DNA from: Ga0074139 sp964515195
GTDB taxonomy: Bacteria; Bdellovibrionota; Bdellovibrionia; Bdellovibrionales; Bdellovibrionaceae
DNA length: 64,000 bases
Direction: 5' to 3'
Assembly (NCBI GenBank): GCA_964515195.1
Contig: CAZETK010000008.1
Location: 1 to 64,000 of the forward strand
This document shows positions 18,174 to 26,558 of the stretch, one piece after another (position 1 is the first letter of the stretch; every line of letters begins with the position of its first letter). The position numbers and the translations under genes are program-made. The notes below the pieces were generated by a model. That model worked only from the letters and a program-made list of their open reading frames with translations, had not been told where the DNA came from and searched no databases.

Positions 18174-18203
18174 AAGATAAGAGCCCTTTCAGTGTAGTGC
18201 CAA
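18174..18203 (-). promoter_or_regulatory. Candidate ftsH promoter
   Basis: On the minus strand TTGGCA, an 18-bp spacer and TATCTT end 28 bp before the ftsH ATG, with AAAGGAT as ribosome site. The match to -35 is good and to -10 moderate. Confidence 0.4.
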
Positions 18204-18237
18204 CCCTTGTCGAGTACCAGTTAAAAACAGCGAAAAA

Positions 18238-19188
18238 TTACGAATCACTCTCCGCTTTCTCAAACATAACCCGCCCTGCGTTAACAAGCCAAACAACGCC
18301 AGCAACCTTAAATGTGTATCTTGTTTCAGGTTTGTCTAGATATCTTTGGATCTCTTTTAGCTGGCCCTGTGTGAAATCTTTAATACCTTGGCTTTGAAGA
18401 ACCTGGGCAATCCGATGAATCTGCCGTTTTGAATCGTAAAGACGATACTCAGAAAGTTTAAAGGTCTTGATCTTCAGAGGGAGCGCAATTTCTTCAGGAA
18501 CAAGCGCCTCTAAAGATTGAGCTAGCCGCAAAACAGAACCCGGCCGCCGCCGCTCGAGGCAGGGAAGCCAACAATTTCGAATCCAGTTTCGCAAATAACG
18601 TGAGTCTTGATTGGTAGGGTCTTCACACCAATCAATATGGGCCGAGGTCAGATAGTTTCGAATTTCCTTAGACGAAAGCGTGATGAAAGGACGGAAAATA
18701 GGGGCTCGATAAGAACTCATAGAACGAAGCCCCTGCGGCCCTGTCCCGCGGATTAAACGGATCAATCGAGTTTCTAAAAGGTCATCTGCATGATGAGCCA
18801 TCACGATAATCCCTTTTGAATGATCAGCTTTCCACTTTGAAAGCTCTTGAAGCCGGAAACGGCGAAAATCGTTTTCGGATTTTAACTCACGAGTGGAGCG
18901 AACCAAGTGTAAAGAAATCTTATGTTTCGCGCACAGTTTCGAGACCAACTCCTGAGCTTGGTCTCGAAACGCCTTATTCTGGCCCGGTCCGTGATGCGCA
19001 TGAAAGACCTCTAAGTTTAGCGGGAAATCTTTGAACAACGAAAAAAGCGCCACAGAGTCAGCCCCGCCCGAAATACAAAGTAAGAACTGACGGCTTTTAT
19101 CCCGATGCAGGCCGACCGCGCGGATCTGGCGCCACACCTGATGATGAAGTGGGGTCCAATTTTTCAATTCTGTCCCACCACTTTCCAA
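18238..19188 (-). CDS. tilS: tRNA(Ile)-lysidine synthase TilS
   Basis: Attaches lysine to C34 of the AUA-reading tRNA-Ile. The N-terminal PP-loop domain has CISGGADSVALFSLF near residue 38, then AHHADDLLETRLIRLIRGTG and FRPFITLSSKEI. The 316-residue length matches short TilS proteins with a reduced C-terminal domain. The frame opens with TTG inside the aldehyde dehydrogenase gene. A second TTG, seven codons later and overlapping that gene's TGA stop (TTGA), is an equally good start. Confidence 0.93.
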   Translation of the reverse strand: MESGGTELKNWTPLHHQVWRQIRAVGLHRDKSRQFLLCISGGADSVALFSLFKDFPLNLEVFHAHHGPGQNKAFRDQAQELVSKLCAKHKISLHLVRSTRELKSENDFRRFRLQELSKWKADHSKGIIVMAHHADDLLETRLIRLIRGTGPQGLRSMSSYRAPIFRPFITLSSKEIRNYLTSAHIDWCEDPTNQDSRYLRNWIRNCWLPCLERRRPGSVLRLAQSLEALVPEEIALPLKIKTFKLSEYRLYDSKRQIHRIAQVLQSQGIKDFTQGQLKEIQRYLDKPETRYTFKVAGVVWLVNAGRVMFEKAESDS

Positions 19189-20513
19189 TTGATAAAATCT
19201 TGAAGACCCTCAACTCCTAGTTCTCGACCAAATCCAGAATTTCGAGTCCCTCCAAAAGGAGCATGGGGATCAGATTGCACAAAGGTATTAATGGCAAAGG
19301 TGCCGACTTTGACTTGTTGGGCCAACTGACGAGCGCGGTCAAGGTCTTGGGTGAAGACCCCTCCTCCTAAACCAAAGGGCCCCTCATTTAAAATCGAGAC
19401 AACCTGATCCAGGTGATGGAAGCGATAAAGAAGAGCGACTGGTCCAAACACCTCTTCGTCTTCAAAAGCCCTTAAGTTATCACCAAAATCCAAAACGCCT
19501 CGGGAGCTGAAGCCTCCCTGCCGAGAGAACACTTCATGGAATTGGGCCCCCAGGGCCTTGGCATTGAGAATTTGCTTCTCGATTCCTTCGACAAAATGAG
19601 GACTGGCTAATGGGCCGACCTGAATATGAAGATCCATGGGGTTTCCGGATTTTTGCTTTTTCATTTCAGCGATAAATCGATCGCGAAATTGTGGATAGAT
19701 TTTATCTTCCACATAAAAACGCTTGCCAGCAATACAACTCTGGCCAGAGTTGATCAGTCGCGCGCGCACACAGACCTCAACGGCTGTCTCCAAATTACAA
19801 TCTGCCAAAACGATATAGGCGTCGTTGCCGCCCAATTCGAGGATACACTTTTTTAGACCATAGCCTGCAGCTTTAGCCACATTTCGACCACCTTCGGTAC
19901 TTCCCGTAAAAGTCACGGCATTGACAAATTTAGAGGACATCACCAAAGCGGCTTGTTCATGAGTCATATAAGAATTTAAAAGGAGTGGTGGTTCTCCGTC
20001 ATCAACAACGGATTCAATCAAATCCCCACAGCCCGCCACCAGAGTGGCGTGTTTCAGCAAAACGACGTTGCCAGCCATCCAAGCACAGGCCGACATTCGA
20101 AGGGCCTGCCAATAGGGAAAATTCCAAGGCTGAATCGAAAACACCACACCATAGGCATCGGGGAAAACAACAGTTGATTTATACTGAGTTTCGACCTGTC
20201 GAGGTTTCAGATACTCAGGCGCCATCTGCGCCATCACCTTAAGAGCCAAGGCGCACTTTTCGACTTCAGCTCGAGCCTGGGCAATGGGCTTTCCCATTTC
20301 ACGCGTGGCTTGGACCGCCATAGTCTCTTTGTTTTTTAAAACACGATCCGCCAGTCCTAATACTCTTTGCGCCCTCTTTTCTACAGAAAAAGCGCTCCAG
20401 TATTTCTGAGACTCATGCAATTGCCGTAGTTTTTCTTGAATGACAGATTCAGAATCGTATTCAAAACGATGAAGGGTTTCTTGCCGGAAAGGATCATAGG
20501 TGGAAAATCCCAT
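19164..20513 (-). CDS. NAD(P)-dependent aldehyde dehydrogenase, succinate-semialdehyde type
   Basis: Oxidises an aldehyde to the acid in the cytosol. The protein has PWNFPYWQALRM, the cofactor loop FTGSTEGGRNVA, the general-base region ELGGNDAYIVL, the nucleophile Cys in NSGQSCIAGKRF and the C-terminal FGGTRNSGFGRELG. The ATG at 20513 is preferred because an upstream TTG would lie inside the preceding membrane-protein gene; this gives 449 residues. Overall it resembles GabD/SSADH, but the physiological substrate is not proven by sequence. It overlaps tilS. Confidence 0.9.
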   Translation of the reverse strand: MGFSTYDPFRQETLHRFEYDSESVIQEKLRQLHESQKYWSAFSVEKRAQRVLGLADRVLKNKETMAVQATREMGKPIAQARAEVEKCALALKVMAQMAPEYLKPRQVETQYKSTVVFPDAYGVVFSIQPWNFPYWQALRMSACAWMAGNVVLLKHATLVAGCGDLIESVVDDGEPPLLLNSYMTHEQAALVMSSKFVNAVTFTGSTEGGRNVAKAAGYGLKKCILELGGNDAYIVLADCNLETAVEVCVRARLINSGQSCIAGKRFYVEDKIYPQFRDRFIAEMKKQKSGNPMDLHIQVGPLASPHFVEGIEKQILNAKALGAQFHEVFSRQGGFSSRGVLDFGDNLRAFEDEEVFGPVALLYRFHHLDQVVSILNEGPFGLGGGVFTQDLDRARQLAQQVKVGTFAINTFVQSDPHAPFGGTRNSGFGRELGVEGLQDFINWKVVGQN

Positions 20514-20520
20514 ATAGGGA

Positions 20521-20757
20521 CTATAACTCTGTGAAGACCTGATAGAAAGACATGACAAGGGCTCCCAGAAAGAAGCAGGTCATAAGAGTCCAAGAAAAGA
20601 CTTTATAGGCCCTTTTAACACGCAAAGCTTTCTTCGAAAACGGGGTGGCGTTGTAAACTGGCAACTTTTCTCTTAGAGACTGGATCAAAAAATAACATCC
20701 CAGGCAAAATACCGTCACAGAAGCTAATGAAAAACTCATAAGATCCAAGGATTCCAT
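20521..20757 (-). CDS. Small two-TM membrane protein, unknown
   Basis: A 78-residue protein with two hydrophobic helices (SFSLASVTVFCLGCYFLIQ and FSWTLMTCFFLGALVMSFY) separated by a basic loop. Its topology is that of a small inner-membrane hairpin. An upstream in-frame TTG could add seven residues. It ends 7 bp before the aldehyde dehydrogenase start and probably shares its transcript. No family recognised. Confidence 0.6.
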   Translation of the reverse strand: MESLDLMSFSLASVTVFCLGCYFLIQSLREKLPVYNATPFSKKALRVKRAYKVFSWTLMTCFFLGALVMSFYQVFTEL

Positions 20758-20847
20758 ACTTGTCTCATTTCGGCTCAAAGACCCATTGTCTCAAGACGAC
20801 TTAAGTCTGGAATTCAACTCTATCCCTCTCTATTCCGATAAGAAACT

Positions 20848-22491
20848 GTGGTATGTACCTTTAGGACACCTTTGCTCTTGGCGCTAATGGCGAGTTTTTT
20901 ATGGGGTTGCACAGTGGCCGTTCCTGAGGTCAGCAACCTGAGTTCCACATTGCCATTTTCATCAAAATCACAAAATCCATTTCAACAAGATAAACCCGGA
21001 AATTATGTCGTTTTTTCAGGGATCTGCCTGCCTGGCGTCACGGGCTTTGAGCTGCGATTGGATGATTTTTCACTGTGGACACCAATTCCCTCAGAGGCTC
21101 CTCTTCCCTCAGCCGGAGAGTACCTTTCAGAAGATTTGCAATATGACGTTGACTGTTCAAACGGAACCTTTAGCTTTTACTCTTTTCACTCACTTATAAT
21201 GTCCAACTACGCCCTGAACGGGTCAGGCAACGAAGATCCCTACAAAATTGAGCTTCGCCCGATTTCAGACTTCCCTCTTCCGTCTATAATTTTTGAAAGA
21301 CCCTCACCGGTAGGATTTGATATCCAAGTCTTGGGCCATAACATGATCAACTTTAGCCTTGAGGCCGAAACCCAAATGCCATTTAACGTAGTCCTGATAG
21401 ATGCCAGTGGGCAAGATACGCGGCCTGGGGCTTTGGATATTCCCTTCACTCTAACGCTTGATAACCTCACAACTCCTGGAAATCCCACTGGTCAATTATT
21501 TAAATCGGATTGCAGCACAAACTTAACTGACACCGATACGACTATGCGTGCGGCTAATGGTGATCGGGAAAAGGAACTCTGCTTTAAGGCGCCTGTAGTA
21601 ACAAGTCCTGAGGTGATTCAATTAACGGTCGCGTCTGAAAACCTTCTGGTTACGACTTTTAAAATTTATGTTTATCCCTCTGATTCAGCGATCCTCACTC
21701 TTAATTCAGCCTATTCCAATTTGCCACCTCACTTCGTTAAGGGCGTCGAATACCGACTGAAGATGGAAATGGCCCCCTTGACCAACATGCTCTTTTCTAT
21801 AGCAGGCCGTTATGTGAATGGATTTGATGGCGACTTTTATCTCACCGCCAATTCATCTACTATTCAGTTTAAAGCCGTATCACCTAGTGATCCCCACTGC
21901 CCAACTAGTTTCGTATCAAGCCCATTCTTCTGTGAGAATGTGTCTGGTACGACAAAGGATTTTTTCTTAAAAATTCCTGATTCATTTACCGGAACAGCCG
22001 TGACCTTAACCTCCAGCGCCGTCCCCAAGGCTAGCTGCCCTTCTTGTGAAATTAGTGATGGATCCCTAAAACCGATATTGGCGTACGTTCCTGGCCAGCT
22101 TCAGCTTCCAGTCGTAGATGGCGGTGCCAGCTTCGCTAAACCTTATTTTGACGGTACACCCGGAAGCTTCAGAAAAACCATTGACGTAAACGAATGTCGG
22201 AACGGTGTCATTGGTTCCGCAAACTTTAAAGGAAATGTAATTCCGGATACTGAAGCCTTAAGTTGGACAATTTCATCGCCGACGGGTATTGTTCAATTCT
22301 TTCCCGACTATTCCGACTGTACCAACTCTATCAATGGAACTTCCACAGTAACGATCTCTATGGCTTATGAGGACTTACTGAAGCACTTTTACTACAAAGT
22401 GAGTTCCGTCCCCGGCGATGGAAAAGTACAGTTTAAATCGAACTCAATTAAAGGCAGTTGGGAATTCGATTATTATGTGGAAAGCGATTAA
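20848..22491 (+). CDS. Large lipoprotein, unknown
   Basis: A 547-residue exported lipoprotein. The GTG-started N-terminus has a hydrophobic signal and the lipobox LWGC with Cys21. The mature protein is beta-rich, has many Ser/Thr/Pro and scattered Cys (DCSNGTF, SDCSTNL, CPTSFVSSPFFCENV, CPSCEISD, YSDCTNS), suggesting an envelope protein with disulfide-stabilised immunoglobulin-like domains. No known catalytic motif is visible. The 3' end overlaps the convergent 116-residue gene by 4 bp. Confidence 0.75.
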   Translation: MVCTFRTPLLLALMASFLWGCTVAVPEVSNLSSTLPFSSKSQNPFQQDKPGNYVVFSGICLPGVTGFELRLDDFSLWTPIPSEAPLPSAGEYLSEDLQYDVDCSNGTFSFYSFHSLIMSNYALNGSGNEDPYKIELRPISDFPLPSIIFERPSPVGFDIQVLGHNMINFSLEAETQMPFNVVLIDASGQDTRPGALDIPFTLTLDNLTTPGNPTGQLFKSDCSTNLTDTDTTMRAANGDREKELCFKAPVVTSPEVIQLTVASENLLVTTFKIYVYPSDSAILTLNSAYSNLPPHFVKGVEYRLKMEMAPLTNMLFSIAGRYVNGFDGDFYLTANSSTIQFKAVSPSDPHCPTSFVSSPFFCENVSGTTKDFFLKIPDSFTGTAVTLTSSAVPKASCPSCEISDGSLKPILAYVPGQLQLPVVDGGASFAKPYFDGTPGSFRKTIDVNECRNGVIGSANFKGNVIPDTEALSWTISSPTGIVQFFPDYSDCTNSINGTSTVTISMAYEDLLKHFYYKVSSVPGDGKVQFKSNSIKGSWEFDYYVESD

Positions 22492-22838
22492 GAGGGTTTT
22501 TTCTTTTCAATCTCGACTTCTGCTTTAATTTTGAACTTATGTGTTTCTACAAACTTAGACAGTTCGTCCACCCAATCAATTTTTGAAACAATACCGTTGA
22601 TTTCTTTGGCTACGCGGGTGGTGATTTCTTCCTTGGATTTATTGGCGCCTGCCAGGAGCGCATCCAAGATCTCTTTAGGAAGTTTTAGATCGGCTAAGTA
22701 CTTTCGAATGCCTTCTTCTGTCATGAAGGCCGCGGACACGCCCACGGAAAATACCTTCTTGAGAGTGTCGCTTAGTCCGCTTTTATCACTTTCGGCTTTA
22801 CCCTTGTTTGAATTCTTGGAAGATGGTCCTTGAGCCAT
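22488..22838 (-). CDS. Small helical phasin-like protein, unknown
   Basis: A 116-residue soluble protein. The first 22 residues are polar and disordered, then a helical region runs through SDTLKKVFSVGVSAAFMTEEGIRKYL, with a conserved-looking LPKEILDALLAGANKSKEEI, ending in a Lys/Glu-rich tail (KAEVEIEKKKPS). The overall pattern is like small phasin or poly-helical accessory proteins in delta-proteobacterial relatives; this is a resemblance only. Its ATG overlaps the stop of the upstream SRPBCC gene (TAATG). Confidence 0.65.
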   Translation of the reverse strand: MAQGPSSKNSNKGKAESDKSGLSDTLKKVFSVGVSAAFMTEEGIRKYLADLKLPKEILDALLAGANKSKEEITTRVAKEINGIVSKIDWVDELSKFVETHKFKIKAEVEIEKKKPS

Positions 22839-23272
22839 TAGACGGCCCCATAAAGTTGCTTAATGCGCTTATGGTAGGCGGATATCATATTAGGCAGGTT
22901 AACGCTAACAAGGGCGTTGGCAATAGGGCCTGGCACCAGCATTCCAAAAGTGGCCTCGACTTCGTAAGTGGCCCGGCACTTGCCAGCCTCATCTTTTAAA
23001 ATCCAAGCCCCTTTCATAGACTTAAAGATATCACCTGAAGCTAAATCCCAAGTCACATGGCTGGGTTTTTCTTCGGTCATCCAAAGTTGATAGGAGAAAG
23101 ATTTAATCAAGGATACTTTGTACTCCACCAGTTTTTTGGAGCCCTCAGTTTTAACAACCTTGCAGGATTTAACCTCCTGCAAAAACTCTGGATATTTAGA
23201 ATAATCCGTAATGATCTGAAAGAGCTGTTCGCAGGTGCAGGGAAATAATTCTGTAGTACTTGCTTTTGCCAT
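22838..23272 (-). CDS. START/SRPBCC (Coq10/polyketide cyclase-like) protein
   Basis: A 144-residue helix-grip protein likely to bind a hydrophobic ligand. ATTELFPCTCEQLFQIITDYSKYPEFLQEVKSC is the classic N-terminal half of the Coq10/RatA-like group. The middle beta-sheet contains KLVEYKVSLIKSFSYQLWM and HVTWDLASGDIFKSMKG, and a C-terminal helix ends at KRIKQLYG. The ATG at 23272 is preferred over a TTG three codons upstream. It is co-transcribed with the downstream phasin-like gene. Confidence 0.85.
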   Translation of the reverse strand: MAKASTTELFPCTCEQLFQIITDYSKYPEFLQEVKSCKVVKTEGSKKLVEYKVSLIKSFSYQLWMTEEKPSHVTWDLASGDIFKSMKGAWILKDEAGKCRATYEVEATFGMLVPGPIANALVSVNLPNMISAYHKRIKQLYGAV

Positions 23273-23305
23273 ACCCCTCAATTTGGTAACTTAAATGACA
23301 AAAGG

Positions 23306-23602
23306 TCAACTTTTTTTAAAGTTTTTAAAAAGAGCTTCGGCCGCGGCAAGATGATTTTGGGCCTCGGTTCGTTGGGCCACATCTCCGCTACGAGGCTGGA
23401 AGAAGTCACACATATTGGCCTTAGCTTTCTCTAGAATGCGCTCAGCCTGTGTCTCGCGACACTCATTATAGGTTTTGGGATCGTAAAACTCACAGTTTTG
23501 GCAACATCTTAAATCTTCATGGCACTTGGGGCATTCATCGCGACGACTAAGGGGATGGTCAAGGGTGATGCGTTCATTGCAGTTGAAACACTTAAGCTCC
23601 AC
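23306..23602 (-). CDS. Zinc-ribbon protein, unknown
   Basis: About 98 residues. Two zinc-binding pairs are visible: KCFNCNER with DECPKCHEDL, then RCCQNCEFYDP and NECRE plus a later MCDFF. The second block resembles a Cys-rich Fe/Zn-binding knuckle. The second GTG is chosen as the start because AGAGG lies 7 bases upstream; an in-frame TTG would add seven residues. Related small proteins occur next to envelope genes in Bdellovibrio-like genomes (recollection, not checked). Role unknown. Confidence 0.65.
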   Translation of the reverse strand: MELKCFNCNERITLDHPLSRRDECPKCHEDLRCCQNCEFYDPKTYNECRETQAERILEKAKANMCDFFQPRSGDVAQRTEAQNHLAAAEALFKNFKKS

Positions 23603-23651
23603 TTCCACTCCTCTGAAAAACAACCAAAATTAAAGGGCCGCCATCCTTAGA

Positions 23652-24614
23652 TCACAATGGCTTTCGCCCCAAGTTATGCTGAGCCTCAATAAAACGTAAT
23701 GTACCAGTTTTTGAGCGCATCACCAAGGAATGAGTTGTGGCGAGACCACCGCTTTTGAATTTTACTCCCTTTAAAAGAGGGCCATCTGTCACACCTGTTG
23801 CGCAAAACATGACAGATCCTGAGGCTAGCTGACCCATTGTGAGTTTCTGTTCCAAATCTTTTAAGCCCATTTTACGAGCTCTGTCTTTTTCACCTTCATT
23901 TCGGAACTTCAAACGTCCTTGGAAGTCACCACCTAAACACTGCATGGCAGCCGCCGAGATCACTCCCTCGGGGGCTCCTCCGATTCCTAATAAAAGATCT
24001 ATTCCAGTTTCTTCTTCAAATCCCGCTGCCACGGCTGCCGATACATCACCATCACCAATTAATTGGATACGCGAACCGACTTTCCGAACTTCCGCAATCA
24101 AATCGGTGTGGCGGGGACGATCCAAAATCACAACAGTCATATCACCTACTGGCTTCTTGAGGGCTTCGGCCACTCGATGGATATTTTCAGTGGCACTTTT
24201 GTCAATATCAATGACCCCTCGAGCGGCTGGCCCACAGGCAATTTTATCCATATAAGTATCAGGAGCATGAAGAAAGCAGCTCTCCTCGGCCACCGCAATC
24301 ACCGATATGGCTCCCACTCCACCATTGGCACAGATTGTAGTGCCTTCTAACGGATCAAGGGCAATATCCACTTTAGGGGCTTCTTTTGTTTTCCACCCCA
24401 CAGACTCGCCGATATAGAGCATAGGCGCCTCATCTCGTTCGCCCTCCCCGATCACAACAGTTCCGTCTATACGGACTGTGTCGAAAGCCTTTCTCATAGC
24501 GTCCACAGCAGCTTGGTCTGCGTCTTTCTCAAGCCCACGGCCCATCCAACGGGCGCTGGCCAAGGCCGCAGCTTCAGTGACCCGAACAAATTCTAACGAC
24601 AGATTACGATCCAT
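23652..24614 (-). CDS. glpX: Class II fructose-1,6-bisphosphatase GlpX
   Basis: Gluconeogenic phosphatase, cytosolic, metal-dependent. The 320-residue protein has VIGEGERDEAPMLYIGE, the metal site ALDPLEGTTICANGG, and GIGGAPEGVISAAAMQCLGGDFQGRL, all diagnostic of GlpX. GAGGAG precedes the ATG. It is divergent from pgsA with only 38 bp between starts. Confidence 0.96.
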   Translation of the reverse strand: MDRNLSLEFVRVTEAAALASARWMGRGLEKDADQAAVDAMRKAFDTVRIDGTVVIGEGERDEAPMLYIGESVGWKTKEAPKVDIALDPLEGTTICANGGVGAISVIAVAEESCFLHAPDTYMDKIACGPAARGVIDIDKSATENIHRVAEALKKPVGDMTVVILDRPRHTDLIAEVRKVGSRIQLIGDGDVSAAVAAGFEEETGIDLLLGIGGAPEGVISAAAMQCLGGDFQGRLKFRNEGEKDRARKMGLKDLEQKLTMGQLASGSVMFCATGVTDGPLLKGVKFKSGGLATTHSLVMRSKTGTLRFIEAQHNLGRKPL

Positions 24615-24652
24615 ACTTGCTCCTCAATTGCTCCTGATTTAAACCTGATATC

Positions 24653-25210
24653 ATGCCAACTTGGAAACAAAAAGTCCCACTTCATTTGACCTTTTCTCGT
24701 ATCTACCTTCTTCCGGTCTTAATTCCAATCATTCTTCACCGTGGATTTTTGTGGGACTTTGCAGCGGCCATTCTGTTTATTCTGCTCTCGCTAACGGATG
24801 CATGGGATGGAGCTTTGGCCCGACGCTGGAATGCGGTCAGCAACTTTGGCAAATTCATGGACCCAGTAGCGGATAAAATTCTAGTTTCCAGTGTTCTGAT
24901 TGCGCTTCTGCATCTTAACAGGATTGACATCACTATTGTGATCGTCCTTTTAGCTCGCGATACATTTATCGGCGGCGTGCGAGCCATTGCAGCTGCCGAC
25001 CAACTGATATTGGATGCAAAGCCCTCGGGAAAATGGAAAACAGCCTTGCAAATGACTGGAATTGTAATGGTCATGCTGGAAACTTTACCTGGAGCCCCTT
25101 TTCTAGGCGCTGTCGGGAAGGGAATTTTGTGGGTGTCAGTTGTCTTCAGCCTGTTTTCAGGCTACCAATATTGGCAGGCCTACCAGGATTCGAAGAAGCG
25201 AGGACCCTAA
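24653..25210 (+). CDS. pgsA: CDP-diacylglycerol-glycerol-3-phosphate 3-phosphatidyltransferase PgsA
   Basis: Makes phosphatidylglycerophosphate in the inner membrane, the committed step to phosphatidylglycerol and cardiolipin. The 185-residue protein has about five TM segments and the CDP-alcohol phosphotransferase signature in DAWDGALARRW ... GKFMDPVADKIL (DGx2ARx8Gx3Dx3D). Length fits the family. Confidence 0.95.
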   Translation: MPTWKQKVPLHLTFSRIYLLPVLIPIILHRGFLWDFAAAILFILLSLTDAWDGALARRWNAVSNFGKFMDPVADKILVSSVLIALLHLNRIDITIVIVLLARDTFIGGVRAIAAADQLILDAKPSGKWKTALQMTGIVMVMLETLPGAPFLGAVGKGILWVSVVFSLFSGYQYWQAYQDSKKRGP

Positions 25211-25213
25211 GAA

Positions 25214-25363
25214 ATGTTGAAATATCTTGTGCCATCATCTTGGACGCTCATTTTTCTAATGCTTCTGTTGAGTCTTTATATTCAGGCTCAAAAAATCAGC
25301 AAAAGCCAAAATCCTTCACGCCCAACTCACTCGATAGGAGCTAGTTTTTTACTGGGTCGTTGA
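25214..25363 (+). CDS. Candidate 49-residue membrane protein downstream of pgsA
   Basis: An ATG opens three bases after the pgsA stop and encodes 49 residues with one strong TM helix (WTLIFLMLLLSLYIQ, about 10-24) followed by a polar tail. Tight spacing suggests translational coupling with pgsA. Its 3' end overlaps that of the convergent small gene by 15 bp. There is no family support, so it may be a chance ORF. Confidence 0.4.
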   Translation: MLKYLVPSSWTLIFLMLLLSLYIQAQKISKSQNPSRPTHSIGASFLLGR

Positions 25364-25537
25364 TGGTAGCGAATCCAAAGGTTGCAGGGGAGCCTCTATC
25401 ATGGGTGACGCATCGCCGCTTGGGGGAGTTTGCGGAGGCCCTTGTTGAGTTTTTCGATGCTGTACTTCCAGGCCGATCCATTGTCCTCCAATGAAAAATA
25501 CCATACCCAATAGTATCAGCACAAAAAGCTTTTTCAT
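25349..25537 (-). CDS. Small membrane-anchored Pro-rich protein, 62 residues
   Basis: Begins MKKLFVLILLGMVFFIGGQW, a clear N-terminal TM/signal anchor, then a polar Pro/Gln/Ser-rich tail (GPPQTPPSGDASPMIEAPLQP) probably in the periplasm. A longer reading frame to 25735 exists, but its upstream part is the antisense of the tRNA-Gly gene and is rejected. No family recognised. Confidence 0.5.
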   Translation of the reverse strand: MKKLFVLILLGMVFFIGGQWIGLEVQHRKTQQGPPQTPPSGDASPMIEAPLQPLDSLPSTTQ

Positions 25538-25552
25538 GCTCAAGTTTTGGCA

Positions 25553-25581
25553 TTGACTGGGGATTATGGCAACTGTAGATT
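25553..25581 (+). promoter_or_regulatory. Candidate tRNA-Gly promoter
   Basis: TTGACT, a 17-bp spacer and TAGATT end 25 bp before the mature tRNA 5' end. The -35 matches the sigma-70 consensus at five of six positions and the -10 at four. Confidence 0.5.
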
Positions 25582-25606
25582 CTTCTCTCACTGATTGTAA
25601 CAAGCT

Positions 25607-25682
25607 GCGGGAATAGCTCAGTTGATAGAGCGTCGCCTTGCCAAGGCGAAGGTCGCGGGTTTGAGCCCCGTTTCCCGCTCCA
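25607..25682 (+). tRNA. tRNA-Gly(GCC)
   Basis: A full 76-nt cloverleaf. Acceptor GCGGGAA pairs with TTCCCGC, the D arm contains AGCTCAGTTGATAGAGC, the anticodon stem-loop CGCCTTGCCAAGGCG exposes GCC, and the T arm is GCGGGTTTGAGCCCCGT. The discriminator base is T and CCA is encoded. GCC reads GGC/GGU glycine codons. No other tRNA or rRNA is adjacent. Confidence 0.98.
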
Positions 25683-25747
25683 ATTTCAAAACTTAGTTTC
25701 AAAACAAAAGTTACTGGTCGAATTGTCAGAATCAACTGCGGGCCTGA

Positions 25748-26230
25748 TCATTTGGGTGAATATCGAACAGATCGGCTCAAAAATTCCAAAGTCTCTTTGC
25801 TCAATGAGCCCTCACGCCAATCCTCGACCGCCTGCAAATAATCAAGGACAGAGACTCCGGAGGCCCTCTGAATTTCTAAAGCTGCCAGGCATGAGATTAA
25901 AAATATCAAGATTGAAATGAACCCGACACCATAATTTGGAATACCTTGGATTTTCTTTTGAATGACCAGCTCGAGGAGATAAGTCAATAAGGCCCAAGAA
26001 GGGATGAACAGAAAGGGTAAAAAAATAGATACTCCTGATAAAACGAGAGTGCGCGAACAACTGAGGTCGCAGCGGGAACTGACCCACTGATCTTCATGGA
26101 CGAAGCTGAGTAGAAAGTAAACAGAGAGAATAGCCATAAAACAGCCAAGCAAAGCGGAGCCCAGCATCCTCAGACTGAGAAAGATTCTATTTTTCAAGGA
26201 TTCTTTTTTCAATGCGAAGAACCAGTTCAT
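25748..26230 (-). CDS. Three-TM membrane protein, unknown
   Basis: A 160-residue protein with a basic N-terminus and hydrophobic helices at about 18-44, 64-90 and 100-120, then a polar amphipathic C-terminal part (YLQAVEDWREGSLSKETLEFLSRS) probably in the cytoplasm. A CDLSC pair lies in the first loop. It stands alone, downstream of the hipBST module and convergent with the tRNA. No family recognised. Confidence 0.6.
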   Translation of the reverse strand: MNWFFALKKESLKNRIFLSLRMLGSALLGCFMAILSVYFLLSFVHEDQWVSSRCDLSCSRTLVLSGVSIFLPFLFIPSWALLTYLLELVIQKKIQGIPNYGVGFISILIFLISCLAALEIQRASGVSVLDYLQAVEDWREGSLSKETLEFLSRSVRYSPK

Positions 26231-26558
26231 TGGATACTCATCGGAAAAGTTGGAAAGTAACTGAACAGCAGACTATTGGCCCATAGAGTTAGTCAAAGTA
26301 GGATCTGAAATTATCGAGGACGCTTGTGGCGGAAAAGGCAACCACGGTAAAATCTGTCCCTAGGGATTAAAAAAAGATTCATTATTCTTCTTTGATCGAT
26401 ACTCATACTCCAAAGACTGGACTTTTATTCGGTCATTGAAAATCTTGGCTCATTCAATCATCAACAAGTCAGCTGAGTATGAGTCAAAATCAGGTGAGTT
26501 ATTCGTTATATCGAGAGTCCACAGTACAGAGTCAATGTTTCTCTATGACAATGCTCTC
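26231..26558. other. 328-bp gap without a gene
   Basis: No supported coding frame. It holds a 10-bp perfect inverted repeat (ACTCATACTC at 26401-26410 and its complement at 26475-26484), 64 bp apart, and an A-rich stretch at 26369-26376. The gap contains the hipT 3' untranslated region and presumably the promoter of the three-TM gene; I see no convincing terminator. Confidence 0.4.

Noticed and set aside
25538..25735. Coding extension antisense to the tRNA-Gly gene
   Set aside because: The peptide (GAQTRDLRLGKATLYQLSYS) is the well-known artefact of translating the complement of a tRNA-Gly; only the part from 25537 down has a sensible N-terminus.
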